Shown: in pieces, positions 11,772 through 21,398 of the stretch
Position numbering within the stretch: the first letter of the stretch is position 1
Layout: each line of letters begins with the position of its first letter
DNA from: Cordylochernes scorpioides
Taxonomy: Eukaryota > Arthropoda > Arachnida > Pseudoscorpiones > Chernetidae
Direction: 5' to 3'
Length of the DNA: 64,000 nt
NCBI GenBank assembly: GCA_030710605.1
Contig: CP092882.1
Location: forward strand, 17,108,316 to 17,172,315
The notes under the pieces: generated by a model
Databases searched by the model: none
What the model was told of the DNA's origin: nothing
Seen by the model: only the letters and a program-made list of their open reading frames with translations
Translations under genes and position numbers: made by a program

Positions 11772-12203
11772 CAGTCGAATCTCGATAATTTGAAACTCAA
11801 GAGACCAGAGATAAATTTCAATTTATCAAGAGTTCAAAATAACAAGTGTTTAAGCAATCAAGAAGGAGGGAGGGAAAACAATCAAGTAAAAAAGAGTTTG
11901 AAGTTTTGGCAGTTTCAGGATATACATACTATGTTGATACAAGATTAAATAAGTGACTTACCGCATGTTTTTAAAGTAATACATTTATTGGAAGCGCTTT
12001 CGAGTCTTGCCTTTTTCTCAAACAAGAGTTTCAGCTCTCAAAATTCGTGATTTATTATTTAAAACATTTGTTCAGTTATTCACAAATGTAGCAAGATACT
12101 ACTTCAACTTCTTCAACTTCAAATTACGAAGGGAACCAATTCATATTGTATTGATAATCGAGATATTCAAATTAACGAGTTTCAAATTATCGAGAGTCGA
12201 CAT
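11772..12203. mobile_element. MITE with CAGTCGAATCTCGATAA inverted ends (pogo-like)
   Basis: The left end CAGTCGAATCTCGATAATTT and the right end (about 12170-12203, AAATTATCGAGAGTCGAC) are inverted copies over about 26 bases. They are preceded by TA on the left; the right outermost bases are mutated. The interior repeats the theme (inverted phrases around 11800 and 12140) but encodes nothing. Confidence 0.65.
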
Positions 12204-12319
12204 GCATATAGAAGCTTTGACTGAATATGTAAATTATTAAATATTGACTGCCAATAAATGAGCAGGTAACACTGCAGCGCAGTGAGCAACTGGCAGGTAT
12301 GCAAAAGAGAAATTTATAT

Positions 12320-12640
12320 ATTAAAAATAAAAAAGGCATTTCCTGACCACGAGCACATGTGCTTTTTAGATGGCAGAGCGCCATCTAGTGGAGCAAAAAT
12401 AAACTAAACGTTTATTTAGCTTGCTCCGTGATATTTGGCCAACCCAATCTCTTGATAAATCAAGAAAAGCCATCTACGAACGCGTTTCGCGCTGTTGGCG
12501 CTCGTCAGCGTGGAGTAGGCTGTAATCACTGCGACCAAAAATATTTTTGGTCCCAGAGGTTTCTTGAAAAATCAAGTAATGGGTATTTAAGGCCAAATTT
12601 GCGTAAAGACGCTTAACACATGAAAAAACAATAGAACAAA
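12320..12640. repeat. Hairpin MITE HP, longer copy
   Basis: Begins 'aaaaaggcatttcctga', contains 'gcgccatctagtgg', 'tgataaatcaagaaaagcc', 'gaacgcgtttcg' and 'gctgttggcgctcgtcagc', and ends with '...acacatgaaaaaa'. The same order of phrases occurs at 30296-30660. Confidence 0.7.
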
Positions 12641-12846
12641 AAATAATTTGTATTTTCATATATATATATAAAAGGAAGAGTAAAAGAGAAACAAAAAGTT
12701 TATATTTTTACCTCTGAGGTTAATATTCTGAATGTATCAATAAATATTTGTAATGTTTAACGAAAAATTGTAACAACGGAACAAAGTTTATAAATCGGCT
12801 TTTACATGTCATACACTTGTTAAAAACAAAAGCAACTGGGGCAAAG

Positions 12847-13219
12847 TGGACGAATGAAATTGTCAAAGATGTTATGTCCAGGAATATATATATATATGTG
12901 GTATAATAAGGTGGGAAGAGAAATAATCACACCACAAGTTGGAAGAGAAACGCAGACAACCAGAGAGAGAGAGACGGGCCCGGCACAGCCGGGCGGCCGT
13001 TTGTGTCGCACACAATCCCCAACTGTCTTAAAAGTCTCAAGGTGTTGACTGACGGACCCCAGTGGTCGCCCCTTGGAATGTCGCTGGTGTCTCAAGTGAC
13101 CGGACTATACATCCCGTCTCTGTCTGGGTTGCCTTTAGGTTGGCTTAATTATTCCTGGAAGAGTATATATTATGACATATATGCCTGGTCATAACATCTT
13201 TGTCAATTTTATTCGTCCA
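12847..13219. mobile_element. Short DNA element with about 37-bp inverted ends and GC-rich core
   Basis: The left end 'tggacgaatgaaattgtcaa' (12847 on) is the near-exact reverse complement of the right end 'ttgtcaattttattcgtcca' (to 13219), continuing through 'gatgttatg' / 'cataacatc'. The core contains a GC-rich segment (about 12970-13120) unlike its surroundings. No transposase frame and no clear target duplication. It is probably a non-autonomous DNA transposon; family unknown. Confidence 0.6.
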
Positions 13220-13224
13220 TTTAC

Positions 13225-14256
13225 ATAGACAGTAACTATGCTTCGTAAATGTATTGGCTATGCACACTATGCACATATGTCAGTATTTGAGAGGGGAATT
13301 GGTGAGTCATAGCCGAACTCAGTATAAAGATGGTGGAGAGACGACTGAGGACAGAACAAACGTCAAGGCGGTACTCACAGATTCATCATTACCGACGATC
13401 TGTAACCGGTGACCACAAGAACCATTAGAACCAAGCAGCAACAAAAAAGATTTACATTATTCCTTGCGCAGACTACCATTTACTGTTTGCCTTAATTACT
13501 TTTACATTTCTATGAATGAAAATACTGTAAAAAAAGTTACGCTTCAAATTCTTATAAGCTGCATTGGTCAGCTTAGGAGTATTTTTATTAGGTCGAGGGA
13601 TCTAAGTGCATGTATCATATGTAAATTCCATTGTTTTTTTCATTCATTTATTTTGTATCTTTTTTTACCCCTCGGATTTACCCTTTCGAATCTGTTTATG
13701 AGCCCAATTGTCTTAATTAGGCTTTCTGGTATATGAATTTAATTTTTTCAATATTAATTGTAATCAGCTTTTACTTTTTATCTTCATTTGCAGAGAATCC
13801 GTGGTAAATCCATGTATAGTAACTTTCTTTGCCTCCAATTTTCCCAGATTAATCTATTAGCTTGATTGTCTTTATATAATTTTCCCTGTATATAAATATC
13901 ATGTTATCATTAAGTTCTATTACTGTTTTTCCTGCATGTATCCTATATTTCTGCTTGGAGAATCTGTATAAGACTAAAAGGTCTTAATAAAGCTTTTTGT
14001 TGTTGTTGTTGACTACCATTTACTGTGTACACGGACAACACGTTTGTAGCCGTGACAGATTTATTCAACCCAGAATTTGACAATCTGGAGTAGAATTGTC
14101 TTCAGTGATAAGTCCTACTTCGAATTATTTAGGCGAGTGCTATTTATTATTGGCAAGAAAAAAAATGTGTGGCTCTTTAAAAACTATGAAATTTTGTGTA
14201 TTTTATGTTTTTGACACTTCCGATTCAAAAGTTTGCCGATCCCTTGTCTGAGGCGA
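13225..14256 (+). pseudogene. Tc1-like transposase relic, left part (interrupted)
   Basis: After removing the LINE tail at 13487-14010, the + strand shows a decayed Tc1-type transposase. Around 14050-14140 the frame reads TIWSRIVFSDKSYFELF, the region of the first catalytic Asp (the usual FSDESRF-type motif). The sequence upstream (about 13330-13470) would be the DNA-binding part but is badly decayed. The relic resumes at 18811 beyond element A, where the second catalytic motif lies. Confidence 0.65.
13487..14010 (+). mobile_element. Truncated LINE 3' end with (TTG)n tail and 16-bp target duplication
   Basis: The insert is bounded by exact 16-base copies of gactaccatttactgt (13471-13486 and 14011-14026), as expected for target-primed reverse transcription. 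It ends in 'aataaagctttttgttgttgttgttg'. No domain is recognised in the 524 bases, so it is 5'-truncated to the untranslated end. It interrupts the Tc1 relic. Confidence 0.75.
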
Positions 14257-14260
14257 TTTG
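14256..14260. repeat. Target-site duplication of element A (left)
   Basis: ATTTG, repeated at 18806-18810 on the other side of the element. It marks a 5-bp staggered integration. Confidence 0.9.
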
Positions 14261-14459
14261 TGCAGCATCTTAGTACACTTTTATTTTGTAGCAAATCTTT
14301 ATTGTCTTAGTAAAGTCTGATACAGCATTTTTGTTGTTTTGCGAAAACCCAAAAAGTGACAACAACAAAACAAAGATGATGATAACCTGCGTCTTGCAGA
14401 TTAACATTTTCATAGAAACATATATATATATATACATATTTATTGCTAGCTATATATCA
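14261..14459 (-). repeat. Element A 3' LTR
   Basis: 199 bp. On the element's strand it runs TGATATATAG... to ...GCTGCA and looks identical to the copy at 18607-18805. Its first three bases provide the stop codon of the gag-pol frame. Just outside (about 14460-14474, on the - strand) is the purine-rich tract GAAGAGAGAAGATGG that would prime plus-strand synthesis. Confidence 0.93.
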
Positions 14460-17400
14460 CCATCTTCTCTCTTCAAATCTCACAGGAAGTCTCCTCGCTC
14501 GAGGTGGGTTCCGCCTTAGGACAGGACCCTCCTCTTTCAAGGCCTCGGGGTCCAGCGAGGGAAGAGGCTCCAATGACTTTCCATCGTCTGTATCACTCTG
14601 AACCTCTGAATCTTGATCCGACCGCTGGCTAGTTAGTCCTGGCGACATCGACTCCACATAACCTCTGTCTCGTACAACCTCCGAGATTATGGCATTGGGA
14701 CCTGCTCCTCTTGAGTGCTCGGGTTGACGCTCTCCATCTCCACTCTCATCTTCCTCACCATTCCTCCACCTTTTTCTAATTTGATCCCTGTGATAGGCCT
14801 TTACCTGTCCGTGGATCAAAATGGTGTAGACTCTAGTTCCCTTCTTGCCCACAATTTTTCCTGGGATCCATTTATCACCACCTCTAAAGTTTTTACACCA
14901 CACTAAATCATCTATCTGGAATTCTTCCAAATGGGTTCGCCGATCATACTTCATTTGCCTGGCTTGCTGGTCCCTAACTCTAGATGCCAAGCTGGGATGT
15001 ATCAACGACACTCTGGTTCGAAGCGCACGCCCAATAAAGAGCTCTGATGGAGTCTTTCCCGTTGTCACATGCGGGGTGCTTCGATATGCCAGAAGAACTT
15101 TTGACAAGGTGTCTTGAATGGTGTCCCCAATTTTCCTTTTATTTTTATCCAGGGCAGTCTTAATTGTTCTAACCGCTCTTTCAGCCAAGCCATTACTTTG
15201 CGGGTGGTACGCCGGGATCAATGTTTGTTTAATTCCATTTCCTTCCAGAAAACCTTTCATTTCACTCCCAGTAAACTGAGGTCCATTATCAGATACAAGT
15301 TCCTCCGGTAACCCATAGGAAGAAAAAAGTCGCCGTAGTTGCTCAATGGTTTTGCGTGTGGTGGTCTCTCTCATTGGGATGGCTTCGATCCACTTTGAAT
15401 GACTATCTACTACTATTAATAAATTAATGTTTTCCTTATTTGCAAAATCAATGTGAATTCTTTGCCAAGGTCTGGTTGACCATTTCCAGGGTTGCCATTT
15501 TCCTTTATTTGGCCCATCCTGGGATTGCTGACAGCTTCTGCACTTATTTACCAAAAACTCGATTTGGGTATCTAGATTAGGCCACCAAAAATGTGATCTT
15601 GCTACAGCCTTCATTTTGTTCATACCGGAATGAGTCTCATGAAGACAGTTCAACATTTTTATTCTGAGAGATGGTGGAATGACAACTCTCATTCCCCAAA
15701 CCAAACACTCCCCATCTACAGTTAGCTCAAGTTTCCTTTGAAAATAAGGTCTGAGGTGATCAGCCACCTTTTCAGGCCAGCCTTGCTGAGTATAAAATTT
15801 GGCCAATGAGAGCACTTCGTCTTTTTCAGTTTCCGTGGCAATTTCCTCTGCTGTGATCGGCAATTCTTCCACAAAGGATAAAGCATAGACATTATTCAAT
15901 CTTGGAATTTCTTCACAGCCCACAGGAAAACGTGACAGAAGATCTGCATTCCCATGGTCTTGAGTTCTTCGAAATTTAATATCGTAAGTATAAGCTGACA
16001 AAATAAGCGCCCAACGCTGCAATCTTGAAGTAGATAAGGTGGGGATTCCTGATCTTGGGCCCAAAATGGTCACCAATGGCTTATGGTCTGTAATAAGAAT
16101 AAATTTTCTTCCATAAATAAATTGATGAAACTTGGTAACTCCATATATAATGGCTAGAGCCTCCTTCTCAATCTGAGAATAATTTTGTTCTGCTTCCGAT
16201 AAAGTCCGTGAGGCAAACATAATCGGTCTCTCCTGGCCTTCTATAATATGTGACAACACAGCGCCCACTCCAATCTGCGATGCATCAGTGGCCAAACACA
16301 ATGGCAAAGTCGTATCATATGGGACTAGCACCCTCTCAGAGGTAATGCTGTTCTTGCACTTGTCAATGGCCTCTCCACATTCCTTTGTCCAAACCCAAGG
16401 ACGTTTTTTGTGAAGAAGCTCATGAAGAGGCTTCAAAAGCTCTGGCAAATTGGGTATGAACTTCCCATAAAAGTTAACTAAACCCAGAAATGACCTTAAT
16501 TCAGAGATATTCGTAGGCATTTTGGCCTTCTGTATTGCTTGTACCTTATGATCTAAAGGTCTGATGCCCTCTCCCGTGACAAGATGTCCTAAATATTCAA
16601 TTTCTTTTTGCAAAAATAGGCATTTTTCTTTCTTTAGTTTGATATTATACTTCGCCAAGCGAGCAAATATAGTCTTCAACAACGCCAGATGTTCTTCAAT
16701 TGATGCTGTGGCTATAAGGACATCATCAATATAACAAATTACGCCTCCTATACCCGACAAAACCCTATCCATTACAGATTGAAAATAACTGGGCGCATTT
16801 GCCAATCCAAATGGCATTCTCTTAAACCTGAACAGCCCTTTATGAGTATTTATCGTTAGTAACGGTCGGGTGCCTGGGTCCACCTCTAATTGCAGATAAG
16901 CGTTCCTCAAGTCCAATTTAGAAAAGTATTTTCCCTTGGCCAATGTGGAGAATAAATTTTGCTGTGTGGGAAGGGTATAGGCCGCAGTGTCCAAATATTT
17001 ATTTAGAGTTACCTTGAAGTCGCAGCAAATTCTGATCTCTTTATTTTTCTTCGGCACTACAACCACTGGAGTGGCCCATTTACTGCTCGCCACCTCACAT
17101 AGATAACCCTTAGCCACCATTTTGTCTAATGCTTCAGTAACTGCTGGCCTAATGGCGAAAGGCACCGGACGAGCCTTATGGAAAATTGGATTCACATCAC
17201 ACATGTTTACTGAAAATGTGAAACCTTTTATTGGTTCAGTTGTCTCCACAAATAAGGCTTGATTTTCCTTCAAAATTTCCTCAATGGTAATTTCCACAGG
17301 CATATGTTTTACCGCGAAACAGCCCAATTTCAATCTATTTATCCATTCTCTTCCCATCAACGCCCTCTTTTCTCCTTTCACCACCAACGCTCTAAGTTTG

Positions 17401-18452
17401 TAAGTAATATCTTGACACTCCACTTTGACATTGATTTTACCCAGAATGGGTACCACGGTACCATCATAAGTTCTTACAATAATACTCGCTTTTTCCAATT
17501 TCAAGTGTTGAAGACTATTTTTAAAATCCTTTTCTGATATCAGTGTTAGACCACTACCCGTATCCATTTCAAATTTAATAAAGTTTCCTTCTACTTTTAA
17601 CTCCATCAGATAGGGAGGGTCACTTGAGGCAAAATTAATTTTATACTCAGGTATCGTCACGCTTATAATTTTCTGGACATACTCTTCCTCCTCTTCTTGG
17701 TCTCCTATCTGATGTATATTTCCCGGCTGATTCTGATGTTGCCTTAGATTTCTTCTACTGCTCCAACATATTGAGGCAATGTGTCCTTTTTTATTACACT
17801 TAAAGCATATCGCCTCCTTAAATCTACATGGTTCTTTGTGCGGTTTACCACAATGTTTACATTTGCCATTCTGGAAATTTGATTCAACCTTGCGTTCAAT
17901 CCTCAACTTATCTACACAATCTTCACCCTGCTCCAAATGGAATAATTTTGTATTTTTCTCAGCCGCTTCCATAGATAATGCTATCTCAATTACTTTAGCT
18001 AAAGAAATGTCACCCTCCGACAAAATTCTATTTTGTATTTTGGCATTATATAACCCACAAACCATTTTATCACGTAAAGAATCCTCCAGAAAATTTCCAA
18101 AGTTGCATGAGGAAGCCAAACGCTTAATTTCCACCAAGTAGTCCGAGATGCTTTCTTCCTTTAATTGCATTCTTTTAAAAAAAATGAACCTCTCTACTAC
18201 AATTGAGCGCTTTGGAGAGAAGTGCCTTTTCAAGATATCTATTAGGTCATCAAAAGTTTTATTTTTAGGTAGAATAGGACTGCACAAATTCTTCAAAACA
18301 CCATAGGTTTTACTTCCCATGAGGGTTAGGAGATAAGCCTTTTTCTTCTCATCCCCTGCCTCCTCCAATATGAGAAACTGTTCCAATCGTTCATAAAACG
18401 TTTCAAAAGTTTCAGTTTCTTCATTATATTCCTTAAATTGGTAACTAGCCAT
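14457..18452 (-). CDS. Element A gag-pol polyprotein (1331 residues)
   Basis: One frame from ATG (context AAAATGG) encodes all retrotransposon enzymes. Gag-like capsid region about 1-185; two zinc knuckles at C198-C209 (C-x2-C-x3-H-x4-C, one residue short of the usual spacing) and C216-C229 (C-x2-C-x4-H-x4-C). Aspartic protease motif DTGSG at 297-301. Reverse transcriptase with YIDD at 574-577. RNase H with TDAS at 722-725 and TDHKP near 788. Integrase with zinc-binding H938, H941, C971, C974 and catalytic D1002, D1055, E1091 (35 residues between the last two). A basic/acidic C-terminal tail follows. No frameshift or internal stop, so it may be functional. Gag and pol are fused with no separate frame, so the ratio must be set by processing. 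The TGA stop is formed by the first bases of the 3' LTR. Confidence 0.95.
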   Translation of the reverse strand: MASYQFKEYNEETETFETFYERLEQFLILEEAGDEKKKAYLLTLMGSKTYGVLKNLCSPILPKNKTFDDLIDILKRHFSPKRSIVVERFIFFKRMQLKEESISDYLVEIKRLASSCNFGNFLEDSLRDKMVCGLYNAKIQNRILSEGDISLAKVIEIALSMEAAEKNTKLFHLEQGEDCVDKLRIERKVESNFQNGKCKHCGKPHKEPCRFKEAICFKCNKKGHIASICWSSRRNLRQHQNQPGNIHQIGDQEEEEEYVQKIISVTIPEYKINFASSDPPYLMELKVEGNFIKFEMDTGSGLTLISEKDFKNSLQHLKLEKASIIVRTYDGTVVPILGKINVKVECQDITYKLRALVVKGEKRALMGREWINRLKLGCFAVKHMPVEITIEEILKENQALFVETTEPIKGFTFSVNMCDVNPIFHKARPVPFAIRPAVTEALDKMVAKGYLCEVASSKWATPVVVVPKKNKEIRICCDFKVTLNKYLDTAAYTLPTQQNLFSTLAKGKYFSKLDLRNAYLQLEVDPGTRPLLTINTHKGLFRFKRMPFGLANAPSYFQSVMDRVLSGIGGVICYIDDVLIATASIEEHLALLKTIFARLAKYNIKLKKEKCLFLQKEIEYLGHLVTGEGIRPLDHKVQAIQKAKMPTNISELRSFLGLVNFYGKFIPNLPELLKPLHELLHKKRPWVWTKECGEAIDKCKNSITSERVLVPYDTTLPLCLATDASQIGVGAVLSHIIEGQERPIMFASRTLSEAEQNYSQIEKEALAIIYGVTKFHQFIYGRKFILITDHKPLVTILGPRSGIPTLSTSRLQRWALILSAYTYDIKFRRTQDHGNADLLSRFPVGCEEIPRLNNVYALSFVEELPITAEEIATETEKDEVLSLAKFYTQQGWPEKVADHLRPYFQRKLELTVDGECLVWGMRVVIPPSLRIKMLNCLHETHSGMNKMKAVARSHFWWPNLDTQIEFLVNKCRSCQQSQDGPNKGKWQPWKWSTRPWQRIHIDFANKENINLLIVVDSHSKWIEAIPMRETTTRKTIEQLRRLFSSYGLPEELVSDNGPQFTGSEMKGFLEGNGIKQTLIPAYHPQSNGLAERAVRTIKTALDKNKRKIGDTIQDTLSKVLLAYRSTPHVTTGKTPSELFIGRALRTRVSLIHPSLASRVRDQQARQMKYDRRTHLEEFQIDDLVWCKNFRGGDKWIPGKIVGKKGTRVYTILIHGQVKAYHRDQIRKRWRNGEEDESGDGERQPEHSRGAGPNAIISEVVRDRGYVESMSPGLTSQRSDQDSEVQSDTDDGKSLEPLPSLDPEALKEEGPVLRRNPPRARRLPVRFEERRW

Positions 18453-18591
18453 TTTATTCCACTTTTTTTTTTAAATTTGCATCCTAAAACTTTGCAATTT
18501 TAGTCTTTTAAAAATAACTTTCAATTATATGCAAAATCAAAGATAATTTCTAAAAATATTTACTTCAAAATTCGAGGGTACTTACTCTTAT

Positions 18592-18604
18592 ATCCTCGTC
18601 GCCA
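18592..18604 (-). promoter_or_regulatory. Element A primer-binding site (tRNA-Ser)
   Basis: On the element's strand TGGCGACGAGGAT lies two bases after the 5' LTR. It is complementary to the 3' end of animal tRNA-Ser(GCU) (...ATCCTCGTCGCCA), the known primer of Mag elements. Confidence 0.88.
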
Positions 18605-18606
18605 AA

Positions 18607-18805
18607 TGCAGCATCTTAGTACACTTTTATTTTGTAGCAAATCTTTATTGTCTTAGTAAAGTCTGATACAGCATTTTTGTTGTTTTGCGAAAACCCAAAA
18701 AGTGACAACAACAAAACAAAGATGATGATAACCTGCGTCTTGCAGATTAACATTTTCATAGAAACATATATATATATATACATATTTATTGCTAGCTATA
18801 TATCA
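18607..18805 (-). repeat. Element A 5' LTR
   Basis: 199 bp, identical by eye to the LTR at 14261-14459. It should carry the promoter and start of transcription; no motif beyond AT-rich runs is assigned. Confidence 0.93.
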
Positions 18806-18810
18806 ATTTG
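18806..18810. repeat. Target-site duplication of element A (right)
   Basis: ATTTG, matching 14256-14260. Confidence 0.9.
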
Positions 18811-18960
18811 TTTGTTATCCGTAGCATCTCACAGCACGGCGATATGTTGACGGTATTCTATATTCTTAGTTTGTGATTGTTATATCACGGCATCCTGAAG
18901 TTATATTTCAGCAGGATAATGCTCGACAGCACCTGTTTGAAATTTATATGTTAAGTTTAT
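18811..18960 (+). pseudogene. Tc1-like transposase relic, right part
   Basis: The + strand around 18890-18935 reads as HPEVIFQQDNARQHLFEI after allowing small indels, the Tc1 motif holding the second catalytic Asp (QQDNARPH). It continues the relic at 13225-14256 from which it was separated by element A. Confidence 0.65.
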
Positions 18961-19108
18961 AATTATTCTTATTTTTAATTCATAGAAGCATTTTTCTGGC
19001 AGACATATTCAATTTTTTTTATCATCATCATTTTTAAAATGTTTTTTTTCCTTTGTTAGTTATCAAATCATTTTGTAATTGTAATTTCTTTTTGTTTTTT
19101 GTTGTGTT
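18961..19108. other. AT-rich spacer, nothing recognised
   Basis: AT-rich DNA between the Tc1 relic and element B. Confidence 0.4.
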
Positions 19109-19113
19109 CCTTT
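19109..19113. repeat. Target-site duplication of element B (left)
   Basis: CCTTT, repeated at 21399-21403. Confidence 0.88.
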
Positions 19114-19421
19114 TGATGTATATAGTTGTTCATTTGTTTTAAATAAATATCAAATTGATGTATATAGTTGTTTAGTTATTTTGCATATTTTTCATCTGTG
19201 AATTAATCTTATAATTTGGTCTATGAAAATAAAAATATTGGACCAGTGACCAAAACAAAATGTAAATAGATCGCTTAATGTTATATAGTTAGTATAGAGA
19301 ATGGTTAGGCAGGATATATATATAAATTTAAATGTTATGCTTGTGTAATTATAATCTTAATAGAATAAAAATATTTAAATTATAAATGTATTCTAAATCT
19401 TAAATACCAAGCATTAAAACA
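19114..19421 (+). repeat. Element B 5' LTR
   Basis: 308 bp, TG...CA, identical by eye to 21091-21398. It contains an internal duplication of 'tgatgtatatagttgtt' (at its start and 43 bases later). Confidence 0.92.
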
Positions 19422-19423
19422 AC

Positions 19424-19435
19424 TGGCGACGAGGA
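19424..19435 (+). promoter_or_regulatory. Element B primer-binding site (tRNA-Ser)
   Basis: TGGCGACGAGGA two bases after the LTR, complementary to the 3' end of tRNA-Ser(GCU). Confidence 0.87.
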
Positions 19436-19497
19436 AAAGCAAATTTTGTAAAGAAAAAAGAATTTAAATAGTGAAAAGAAATTATACTTTTAAAAAA

Positions 19498-21051
19498 ATG
19501 TCTTCAAGTATGTTTGAAAGATTCGACGAAAATCTAGAGAATGTAGAGAATTATATTTATCGATTGAAGCAATTCATGCTAATTTCTAAAACAAAAGAAG
19601 ACTTTAAGACGCCATTTCTGATATCATGCATCGGGCCTAAATACTTCGGGATCTTGCGAAACTTAGTTTTTCCGGAAGAAGTTGATCAAGTTCCCTTTGA
19701 CAAATTGTGCAGGATCTTATTAAAACATTTCAATCCTAAGATCAATATAATATATGAAAGATTTGTATTCCAGAAAATGGATCAGAAATCAGGCGAAACA
19801 ATATCTAAATACATAATACGCCTTAAGGAACAGGCTCAAAGGTGTAACTTTGGAGATGTTCTGCAAGAATCCCTGCGAGACAGATTTGTGGCGGGCATCA
19901 TTGATACACCAACCCAAAAGAAGCTACTACAGGAAGAAGGATTGACTTTTGAGGGAGCATTAGACATCGCGCTGTCTGCGGAGTCTGCAGATAATGACCT
20001 ACACAACCTCAAGAGATCCGAAGATGCCCATCTGTCCCCACAGCATCTTCATGCCATCAATAATCCCTGCAAACACTGTGGTAAGACCAACCATCTACAC
20101 TATAATTGTTTTTTTAAATCAGCTAATTGTAGAGTTTGTGGTAGAGTAGGGCATATTTCTACTATATGTTATAAAAAAGATAGTTCTGCCCGTAAATTGC
20201 CCAGAAATCCCAAAAATACTTTTAATAAATTTAAAAAGCATGCTAATGATAATAATCCTTCGGGATCTCAAAATAATTTATCATTGAATAATATAAATTT
20301 ACATCCTCCTTTGACTGAAACAGTATATGTAAATAATATAAAATTGTTGGCTGAAATTGATACTGGAGCAGCCATAACTACATTAACTAAATATTTGTAC
20401 TTTAAATATTTCAAAAATGTTAAATTAAATAAATGTAATACAGTCTTGACAGGCTATAGTGGCTCTAAAATACCTATTTTGGGCAAGGCTAAATTTGATA
20501 TAAAATTAAGAAATGTTTCTAGAACCATTGAAATACTAATAACTAATTTAAATTGTTCTAAATTTCTCTTAGGAAGAGATTTCCTTAATCTTTTCAATAT
20601 CTCATTCAATTATTTGCATAAATTGGACTCTTTTAGTATAGATTCACTTTTAAATGATTACGGGTCCATTTTTGAATGCAAATCTGACCCTATTAAAGGT
20701 ATCAAATGCCATCTTGATGTAAAAGCCTCCAAATTCAATAGTCAATATGTTAACAGTAAATTTAAAGTGGATGAGACTGTGAAGTTTAGGTGGATTACTA
20801 ATGGGCATCCCTCTTGGTATACAGGAAAGATAATTAAAATACTGGGGAGGAATGTTTATTTAGTAAAACAAGGTGACAGTATAAAAAAGGTTCATCAAAA
20901 CTACATTAGAAAAATGTTGCCTGGTAAATCACATCTCACTAATATGAATGATGCTGAAAGTGTGCCAACTCCAATCTCGGAGGAGAAAAGTGTCACAACC
21001 CCCAGGTATCCTCAGAGGGAGCGCAGATGTCCGCAGAGATATGGAGAGTAA
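19498..21051 (+). CDS. Element B gag-protease-tail protein (517 residues)
   Basis: The ATG at 19498 is the first in-frame ATG; the frame is open slightly upstream but only from a GTG. Gag capsid-like region about 1-180; zinc knuckles C191-C204 and C211-C224, both C-x2-C-x4-H-x4-C. Aspartic protease DTGAA at 288-292 with the downstream LLGRDFL flap-like motif near 357. Residues to about 405 (DPIKGI) align with the stretch just before RT in element A. From about 425 (DETVKFRWI, SWYTGKII, VHQNYIRK) the sequence matches the region after the integrase core, the GPY/F-like tail near residues 1180-1228 of element A. About 760 residues are therefore absent, with the frame kept. The protein could assemble particles and process gag but cannot copy or integrate DNA. 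Confidence 0.9.
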   Translation: MSSSMFERFDENLENVENYIYRLKQFMLISKTKEDFKTPFLISCIGPKYFGILRNLVFPEEVDQVPFDKLCRILLKHFNPKINIIYERFVFQKMDQKSGETISKYIIRLKEQAQRCNFGDVLQESLRDRFVAGIIDTPTQKKLLQEEGLTFEGALDIALSAESADNDLHNLKRSEDAHLSPQHLHAINNPCKHCGKTNHLHYNCFFKSANCRVCGRVGHISTICYKKDSSARKLPRNPKNTFNKFKKHANDNNPSGSQNNLSLNNINLHPPLTETVYVNNIKLLAEIDTGAAITTLTKYLYFKYFKNVKLNKCNTVLTGYSGSKIPILGKAKFDIKLRNVSRTIEILITNLNCSKFLLGRDFLNLFNISFNYLHKLDSFSIDSLLNDYGSIFECKSDPIKGIKCHLDVKASKFNSQYVNSKFKVDETVKFRWITNGHPSWYTGKIIKILGRNVYLVKQGDSIKKVHQNYIRKMLPGKSHLTNMNDAESVPTPISEEKSVTTPRYPQRERRCPQRYGE

Positions 21052-21090
21052 ATAAATAAATAAGGGGGGCCAAGCCTAAGAAGGGGGAAT

Positions 21091-21398
21091 TGATGTATAT
21101 AGTTGTTCATTTGTTTTAAATAAATATCAAATTGATGTATATAGTTGTTTAGTTATTTTGCATATTTTTCATCTGTGAATTAATCTTATAATTTGGTCTA
21201 TGAAAATAAAAATATTGGACCAGTGACCAAAACAAAATGTAAATAGATCGCTTAATGTTATATAGTTAGTATAGAGAATGGTTAGGCAGGATATATATAT
21301 AAATTTAAATGTTATGCTTGTGTAATTATAATCTTAATAGAATAAAAATATTTAAATTATAAATGTATTCTAAATCTTAAATACCAAGCATTAAAACA
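21091..21398 (+). repeat. Element B 3' LTR
   Basis: 308 bp, identical by eye to 19114-19421; followed by the target duplication CCTTT (21399-21403). Confidence 0.92.

Larger units (their letters stand above)
14261..18805 (-). mobile_element. Element A: intact Mag-type Ty3/Gypsy retrotransposon
   Basis: A complete 4545-bp LTR retrotransposon on the - strand: two 199-bp LTRs that look identical base for base, a primer-binding site, one uninterrupted gag-pol frame, a polypurine tract and a 5-bp target duplication. Identical LTRs mean a very recent insertion. Domain order (gag, protease, RT, RNase H, integrase) is that of Ty3/Gypsy, and the tRNA-Ser primer is typical of the Mag clade. There is no envelope gene. 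It is inserted in a Tc1 transposase relic inside the GNAT intron and lies in the same orientation as the GNAT gene. Confidence 0.93.
19114..21398 (+). mobile_element. Element B: pol-deleted Mag-type LTR retrotransposon
   Basis: A 2285-bp element with two 308-bp LTRs that look identical, a tRNA-Ser primer-binding site, a polypurine tract (about 21078-21089, AGAAGGGGGAAT) and a 5-bp target duplication. The interior encodes gag, zinc knuckles, protease and then jumps directly to the basic C-terminal tail of integrase; RT, RNase H and the integrase core are missing. The intact ends show it moved recently in this reduced form, so the missing enzymes must have come from another element. It is not a close copy of element A: the LTRs differ completely and the proteins are only distantly similar. 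Confidence 0.9.

Noticed and set aside
12820..13194. Two overlapping small ORFs on opposite strands
   Set aside because: They lie in a short element with inverted ends and have no recognisable domain.
19471..19497. Upstream start of the element B protein
   Set aside because: It would begin at GTG; the ATG at 19498 is the first usable start and gives a gag-like N-terminus.
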